Source: a virus
Strand: one strand, 5' to 3'
DNA length: 64,000 nucleotides
Virus record (IMG/VR): IMGVR_UViG_3300017971_000261
Coordinates: 16,268-80,267 of that record
Under the pieces are notes generated by a model, which did no database searches, was not told where the DNA came from, and saw nothing but the letters and a program-made list of their open reading frames with translations. Positions 60,041-64,000 of the stretch are shown in pieces. A program made the position numbers and the translations under genes. Within the stretch, counting starts at the first letter, position 1; each line of letters starts with the position of its first letter.

Positions 60041-60727
60041 ATGGCTCTTATCGAAGTCTTTCACGTAGTCGCCGGTCAGTATCAGCTGAACCCGGATGAT
60101 ACTCCAGATACAGCCTTTGACATTCCTCAGGGAAGCGTCATTGGTCTGGATGCCAATGGGTTCTGCGTTTTGGCCAACGACAACAACACGATTACCCCGC
60201 TAGCTGTCGCTGGTGACTCCAGGTCTTGGGGCACTACGTCCTACACGCCTGAATCTGGTTCGGCTCTCAGTCGAGATCCGACAACCACGATGACGGGTGC
60301 GTTGGTCACAGGTGGCTGGGGACGCGGACAGCGTTTTACGCAAAACCGCGTGCCTGACAACTATGACGAGACCCTGGCTTCCCAGAAAATGACGGCTTAT
60401 GTCCATGGTGTATTCTGGACTGATCAGTATGAAACCATCGACATCAGCGGAAACGTGTGTGCGTTCACTCCTGGTGATCCGCTCTATGCCTCTCCGCAGC
60501 AAGGTGCTCAGGTTGGTGCTGGTGGCGTCGTAGACGTCGCGAGCAACGGCGGAAAGTTTACCTGCACGGATGATGGCGGAACGAGAAGCCGTGTCGTCGC
60601 TTATGTTCTAACCGACGAGACGGACTATCCGAGTGGTGTTCCCGGAACAACGACTGCAATGTTGGCTTTGCCTGAAGGCGGAAACAGCCTGTCCTGGGGT
60701 ACGTTCATCCAGGTTCAGCTCGTCTAA
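60041..60727 (+). CDS. Probable capsid decoration protein
   Basis: A 228-residue, beta-rich protein with little charge (MALIEVFHVVAGQYQLNPDD, GSVIGLDANGFCVLANDNNT, AMLALPEGGNSLSWGTFIQV). Position directly upstream of the major capsid gene, start right after scaffold and a small Gly/Thr-rich beta fold are typical for head decoration proteins. No specific family motif was recognised. Confidence 0.6.
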   Translation: MALIEVFHVVAGQYQLNPDDTPDTAFDIPQGSVIGLDANGFCVLANDNNTITPLAVAGDSRSWGTTSYTPESGSALSRDPTTTMTGALVTGGWGRGQRFTQNRVPDNYDETLASQKMTAYVHGVFWTDQYETIDISGNVCAFTPGDPLYASPQQGAQVGAGGVVDVASNGGKFTCTDDGGTRSRVVAYVLTDETDYPSGVPGTTTAMLALPEGGNSLSWGTFIQVQLV

Positions 60728-60804
60728 GGCGATTTCAATAAGGCAGTGAAACAAAGGAGCTGATATTCCAGGCCACCTGGGATTTAGCAAGGAGCAAACA
60801 AACA

Positions 60805-61680
60805 ATGGCAATCGAAAAGTCGCAACTGACTGAGGCCGAGAAGCAGGTCGTCATTGCTCAGGCTTTGGATACGGATGAGGGTCGTGTAGCCTTGGCTCAG
60901 GCCATGGTTGAGCCCATCCGAAGAAGCCTTGAGTATCAGGCCGTGGGCAGGAAACTTCTGCTCATCGACCAGCTACCGCAAGGCGCTCTACCAAGGTACG
61001 AGCGAGACGTCGCTGCAATCGCCCATGTCCTTCCTCGTCGTGGTGCTGTACCTGATCAGATTCAGGAAGGTGAGGAAATCCTGGTGCCCACATTTGAGAT
61101 CGCGGCCAACCCGCAGATCAGAATGTCTGAGATCCGTGCAAGGCGATTCTACATCGTCGACCGTGCACAGATCAAAGCCAAAGAGGCTATTCAAAAGGAA
61201 GAGGATGCATGTATCTTCCGTAGCCTCATTGCGGCGGTCACCAACAACGGAACCCAGATCGTTCAGAACGGTCCAGCGGCCCTGGCCCCTGGTTCACTGA
61301 ACGAAGCCTTCAGAATGATCGAGCAGCATGACCTGGTCGCGTCCAAGGTTATTGTCCACGCGAATATCTACGCCAATATTCGTTTCTTCGGACAGAACTT
61401 CTACGACCCGGCCACCACGCGTGAGATCATCACTTCCGGACTATTCGGACATATCTGGACCGCTGACATCCATGTCTCGTCCAAGATGGACCCGGATACG
61501 GTTCTGGTGGTTTCGAGCCCTGATACAGTCGGAGTTTTCCCGATTAGGCAGGATATTACTGTTCTTCCTGCAGATGACCCGAAAAAGCTAAGACTCGGTT
61601 GGGTGATATACGAAGAGGTCGGAATTGTCATCATCAACGACTATGCTGCAAGCATGGTCGAGATGACTACAACCTCCTAG
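60805..61680 (+). CDS. Major capsid protein, HK97 fold
   Basis: A 291-residue protein in the capsid position. The pattern of the HK97 fold is present: an N-terminal helix (VEPIRRSLEYQAVGRKLLLI), the extended E-loop segment (GALPRYERDVAAIAHVLPRR), the spine (IRARRFYIVDRAQIKAKEAI, EEDACIFRSLIAAV) and A-domain strands (VIVHANIYANIRFFGQNFYD, DTVLVVSSPDTVGVFPIRQD). AAGGAG precedes ATG. A strong terminator follows within 30 bp, in line with high expression. Confidence 0.85.
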   Translation: MAIEKSQLTEAEKQVVIAQALDTDEGRVALAQAMVEPIRRSLEYQAVGRKLLLIDQLPQGALPRYERDVAAIAHVLPRRGAVPDQIQEGEEILVPTFEIAANPQIRMSEIRARRFYIVDRAQIKAKEAIQKEEDACIFRSLIAAVTNNGTQIVQNGPAALAPGSLNEAFRMIEQHDLVASKVIVHANIYANIRFFGQNFYDPATTREIITSGLFGHIWTADIHVSSKMDPDTVLVVSSPDTVGVFPIRQDITVLPADDPKKLRLGWVIYEEVGIVIINDYAASMVEMTTTS

Positions 61681-61709
61681 TATACAAGAAGTTAAGGTAA
61701 AACCTTCGA

Positions 61710-61742
61710 AGAGAGGGCTTCTCTGAACCCTCTCTTTTTTTT
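61710..61742 (+). terminator. Rho-independent terminator after the capsid gene
   Basis: AGAGAGGG (61710-61717) pairs perfectly with CCCTCTCT (61728-61735) around a 10-base loop, followed by eight T residues (61735-61742). This is the clearest terminator in the window and ends the head operon. Confidence 0.92.
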
Positions 61743-61849
61743 GTTGTTGTCACAGTATTGTTGCGACAGTTTTGTATATACAAAAGGAGGCCGTCCTTTA
61801 CGTTTTCTTGTATAATCTAGCATTGGCTTCAGTTTGGAGAACGGATAAG

Positions 61850-63748
61850 ATGGTCACAAGACACAATGACGAAGTCCACTTAGACACAAGCAATACGATT
61901 AGCAGTGAAAGCACAAATGTATATACAACAGAAGATGCCGATTTTGCATATCTGCTCGGTGTTTATTTTGGCGACGGCCATATCTATTATGTTCCAGGAA
62001 GCTACCAGTTAACAATCGTATCTTCTGACCGGCAGCTTTGTGAAATATCATCATCAATTTGTAGTAGAATATGTGGCAATTCTGGAACTATATCTCCTGT
62101 CCGGAACTACTTTAAGCTTGTCGTTTGTTCTCAATCTTTGTGTGACAGCATCCTTGGCCGCATGTCAATCAACAAGGATTACATATCTGCAAACAAATAT
62201 GAGAAAAAGTCTGTGCTGGGTAGTCCTGATAGTCATATTAAGGATTTTTTGATTGGACTGATGGATTCAGATGGATGGATTAGTCGTAGGAGGAACGGAT
62301 CATACTTCAAGTACGAAGTCGGATTCAAGAACACATCACACCTCTCAGAGGAAATATACAAGCTGATGCTTTTACACGGACTGAAATGCAGCAAATTAGA
62401 CCATAGAAACCAAACACGGAATGGCAAAGAATGCAAGAAGTGCTGGTGCTGGACTATTAACCCCAAAAGCTATTCTGACCTGATGTCGTTTAGGCTGACA
62501 CGAAAACAGCAACTTTTGGAGCAATACAAGATCGAACGATCAGAAAAAAGGCTCAAAAAGGGAAACAACATAATACTTAGAGTATCGGACCAAGAAAAAT
62601 CGGCTCTCCGTCTTAAGAGCGAGATTTGCGGTCTAAAACTTTCAAAACTGATACGCAGTGCTGCTTTTGATTATTGGCCTGAGACCAATTTAGATTCTGA
62701 CGCTTTGCTATCAATTTATAGAAATGGAGATTACAAAAGAAAGCGTGATGTTGTTGAGGTGATCTTTCGTTACCTAAGAATTTCCGGCTATCCTCATAGG
62801 AAATTGTCATCGTCTGACCTTTCTGGGGCCATGCTTCGTCTTTCGAGGACCAAGCACCCTTTACTGGACGACAATCATCTGCAGGTCAATACCACGGGGT
62901 TAGAGTTAGCAAACTACTTTCACCCACATATGATGTCTGTAAGGTGCCGAAACGGACGATTGAGCCCACAGGAATGTTTTGATGATGATGACAGTCTTAG
63001 GGATGCAATAAATAGATGGCTGGAACTCGGTAACAAACCGTCCTTTTCTGGCCTTAGAAGAATATTGCGTATAAGAGATGGAGTTAGAAGTGTTGTCAAT
63101 TTCAAGCCTGCTATTGCGAAGTACTTCTATGACACCTATTGCAATAAAGGAGCGCAAGTTCTGGACCCTTGTATGGGGTTTGGAGGACGCCTGTCCGGGC
63201 TTATATCTTCCAACAAATGCCTTCGCTACGTTGGAATAGACCCATGGGGTGATATTGTAGAAGGAAATTCAAAAATGGCGTCTTTCTTTTCGTCTTTGAC
63301 CTCAGACAGCATTGAGGGCAAAGAGCAAGTTTGGCAATTCCAGTTTACTGCTCATCTTGGCGCATGCGAAGATATAATGCCTGATATGGAGGATCAATTC
63401 GACTTCATATTTACTTCGCCCCCTTTCTTTAACGTAGAAAAGTACGATGCTGGTTCTCTGTCTCAATCTCATAAACGCTATCCGCGTTACAGTGATTGGA
63501 AACTGTATTTTCTTACGTCTTTGATTAGTGAATCAGAGAGAATCCTAGCCTCCGACGGACGTTTTGCTCTGAATGTTAAGAACTACAGTTTTGCGCCGAT
63601 TGCAGATGACGCAGTCGAGATTGCGTCAAAGAGCGGGCTGATACTTGAGAAAACGTACCATATGAGACTTGCAAACTCTGAATATGGAAGAAGTGAAGCT
63701 GGCCCAAAGTTTCACACAGAGCCGGTATTCCTTTTTCGATGCAGATGA
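61850..63748 (+). CDS. LAGLIDADG endonuclease - ribbon-helix-helix - DNA methyltransferase fusion
   Basis: A 632-residue protein. Residues 35-43 (LLGVYFGDG) and 133-143 (FLIGLMDSDGW) are the two LAGLIDADG helices of a homing endonuclease. Residues about 240-275 (NNIILRVSDQEKSALRLKSE, then LSKLIRSAAF) resemble a ribbon-helix-helix DNA-binding motif. The C-terminus is a methyltransferase of a phage type: VLDPCMGFGGRLSG (437-450, SAM site), YVGIDPWG, FIFTSPPFFNVEKY (519-532, TSPPY-like catalytic motif, so N4-cytosine or N6-adenine) and FALNVKNY. No intein splicing blocks were found. ATG 61850 has GGAGA nine bases upstream; a TATAAT lies at 61811-61816. Confidence 0.85.
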   Translation: MVTRHNDEVHLDTSNTISSESTNVYTTEDADFAYLLGVYFGDGHIYYVPGSYQLTIVSSDRQLCEISSSICSRICGNSGTISPVRNYFKLVVCSQSLCDSILGRMSINKDYISANKYEKKSVLGSPDSHIKDFLIGLMDSDGWISRRRNGSYFKYEVGFKNTSHLSEEIYKLMLLHGLKCSKLDHRNQTRNGKECKKCWCWTINPKSYSDLMSFRLTRKQQLLEQYKIERSEKRLKKGNNIILRVSDQEKSALRLKSEICGLKLSKLIRSAAFDYWPETNLDSDALLSIYRNGDYKRKRDVVEVIFRYLRISGYPHRKLSSSDLSGAMLRLSRTKHPLLDDNHLQVNTTGLELANYFHPHMMSVRCRNGRLSPQECFDDDDSLRDAINRWLELGNKPSFSGLRRILRIRDGVRSVVNFKPAIAKYFYDTYCNKGAQVLDPCMGFGGRLSGLISSNKCLRYVGIDPWGDIVEGNSKMASFFSSLTSDSIEGKEQVWQFQFTAHLGACEDIMPDMEDQFDFIFTSPPFFNVEKYDAGSLSQSHKRYPRYSDWKLYFLTSLISESERILASDGRFALNVKNYSFAPIADDAVEIASKSGLILEKTYHMRLANSEYGRSEAGPKFHTEPVFLFRCR

Positions 63749-63750
63749 AC

Positions 63751-63779
63751 TTGCAAAAGCCACATGATGACCGTATAAT
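63751..63779 (+). promoter_or_regulatory. Sigma70-like promoter
   Basis: TTGCAA (63751-63756), 17 bp, TATAAT (63774-63779), directly after the methyltransferase stop. It starts a leader of about 150 bp. Confidence 0.8.
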
Positions 63780-63934
63780 AGGCTATCGCACTGGGTCAAG
63801 ACTGGCCGTGTGCCCTGTTTTAGGGCATCTGAGAAGGGTAAGCCACGATTTCTTCCGGAACACATCAATGCGATTAGAAGGCAAGCAAAATCGGACACGA
63901 TTCAGGTAACGATTTAAGAAAAGGAAAAGGAGCA
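63780..63934 (+). other. Structured leader before the next gene
   Basis: A hairpin TGCCCT-GTTTT-AGGGCA lies at about 63811-63827, and GGCT (63781-63784) can pair with AGCC (about 63840-63843), so the first 65 transcribed bases could form a branched structure. No T-run follows it. No known riboswitch family was recognised. Confidence 0.35.
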
Positions 63935-64000
63935 TTGCAGGCAAGACGAATCAAACAAGAGTTTATTCGAGAGTCGAGCGAAAACCCCTACGTCTTTAGC
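63935..64000 (+). CDS. Partial gene at window end
   Basis: An open frame from TTG 63935, preceded by AAAAGGAG with very short spacing, encodes a 22-residue fragment (QARRIKQEFIRESSENPYVF) and runs off the window. A second frame is also open to the end, so reading frame and start are uncertain. The promoter at 63751 supports some gene here. Confidence 0.35.
   Translation, partial: MQARRIKQEFIRESSENPYVFS

Noticed and set aside
61772-61849. Earlier TTG start for the methyltransferase fusion
   Set aside because: This stretch contains a TATAAT box and no protein-like sequence; ATG 61850 has a good ribosome-binding site.
1-64000. CRISPR arrays, insertion sequences, integrase or attachment sites
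   Set aside because: No repeat-spacer pattern, transposase, terminal inverted repeats or recombinase motifs were seen.

Overview
This window is part of a large tailed double-stranded DNA phage (Caudoviricetes). The evidence is a contiguous head and packaging module: large terminase, portal, prohead protease, a giant scaffold-like protein, decoration protein and HK97-fold major capsid protein. It is accompanied by genes typical of large or jumbo phages: class II ribonucleotide reductase, DNA gyrase B, ribosomal protein bS21, a GrpE-like factor and tRNAs. No integrase, attachment site or host backbone is visible. A host among Planctomycetes-like bacteria is only an inference, from the style of a secreted beta-helix protein and a TIGR03790-like protein.

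Layout. (1) 0-6 kb: an AAA ATPase with a damaged N-terminus converges on nrdJ (minus strand). A second minus-strand operon carries a cysteine-rich small protein, a dual-specificity-phosphatase-like protein and an unknown. (2) 6-17.5 kb: FCS-type zinc-finger proteins, one with nine tandem fingers, a secreted beta-helix protein, a GrpE-like protein, a lectin-fold protein, an ADP-ribosylglycohydrolase-family protein and bS21. A minus-strand pair encodes a glycosyltransferase and an intracellular-type subtilisin. (3) 17.5-25.4 kb: a region of short genes with four leucine tRNAs, each placed directly behind a stop codon. One tRNA is interrupted in its anticodon loop by about 128 nt that can fold into a pseudoknot. 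Two HNH proteins, a DUF4419 protein, tandem paralogs and gyrB also lie here. (4) 26-61.7 kb: almost unbroken rightward virion-assembly operon ending at a strong terminator after the capsid gene. The portal gene holds two inteins and a C-terminal DUF559-type nuclease domain. (5) 61.8-64 kb: a LAGLIDADG/ribbon-helix-helix/DNA methyltransferase fusion, then a promoter and the start of another gene.

Expression logic. Seven sites match a sigma70-like promoter with exactly 17 bp spacing, several with the extended form TGTGGTATAnT. They lie before accessory genes, whereas the head genes show none and appear to be read as one long unit by translational coupling. The tRNAs lack encoded CCA, and a CCA-adding-enzyme-like protein is encoded at 33.5 kb. 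A run of ten A residues at the end of the 43.3-44.8 kb gene joins it, in the -1 frame, to 111 further open codons that have no start codon of their own. All functional calls come from reading motifs by eye; no database search was run.
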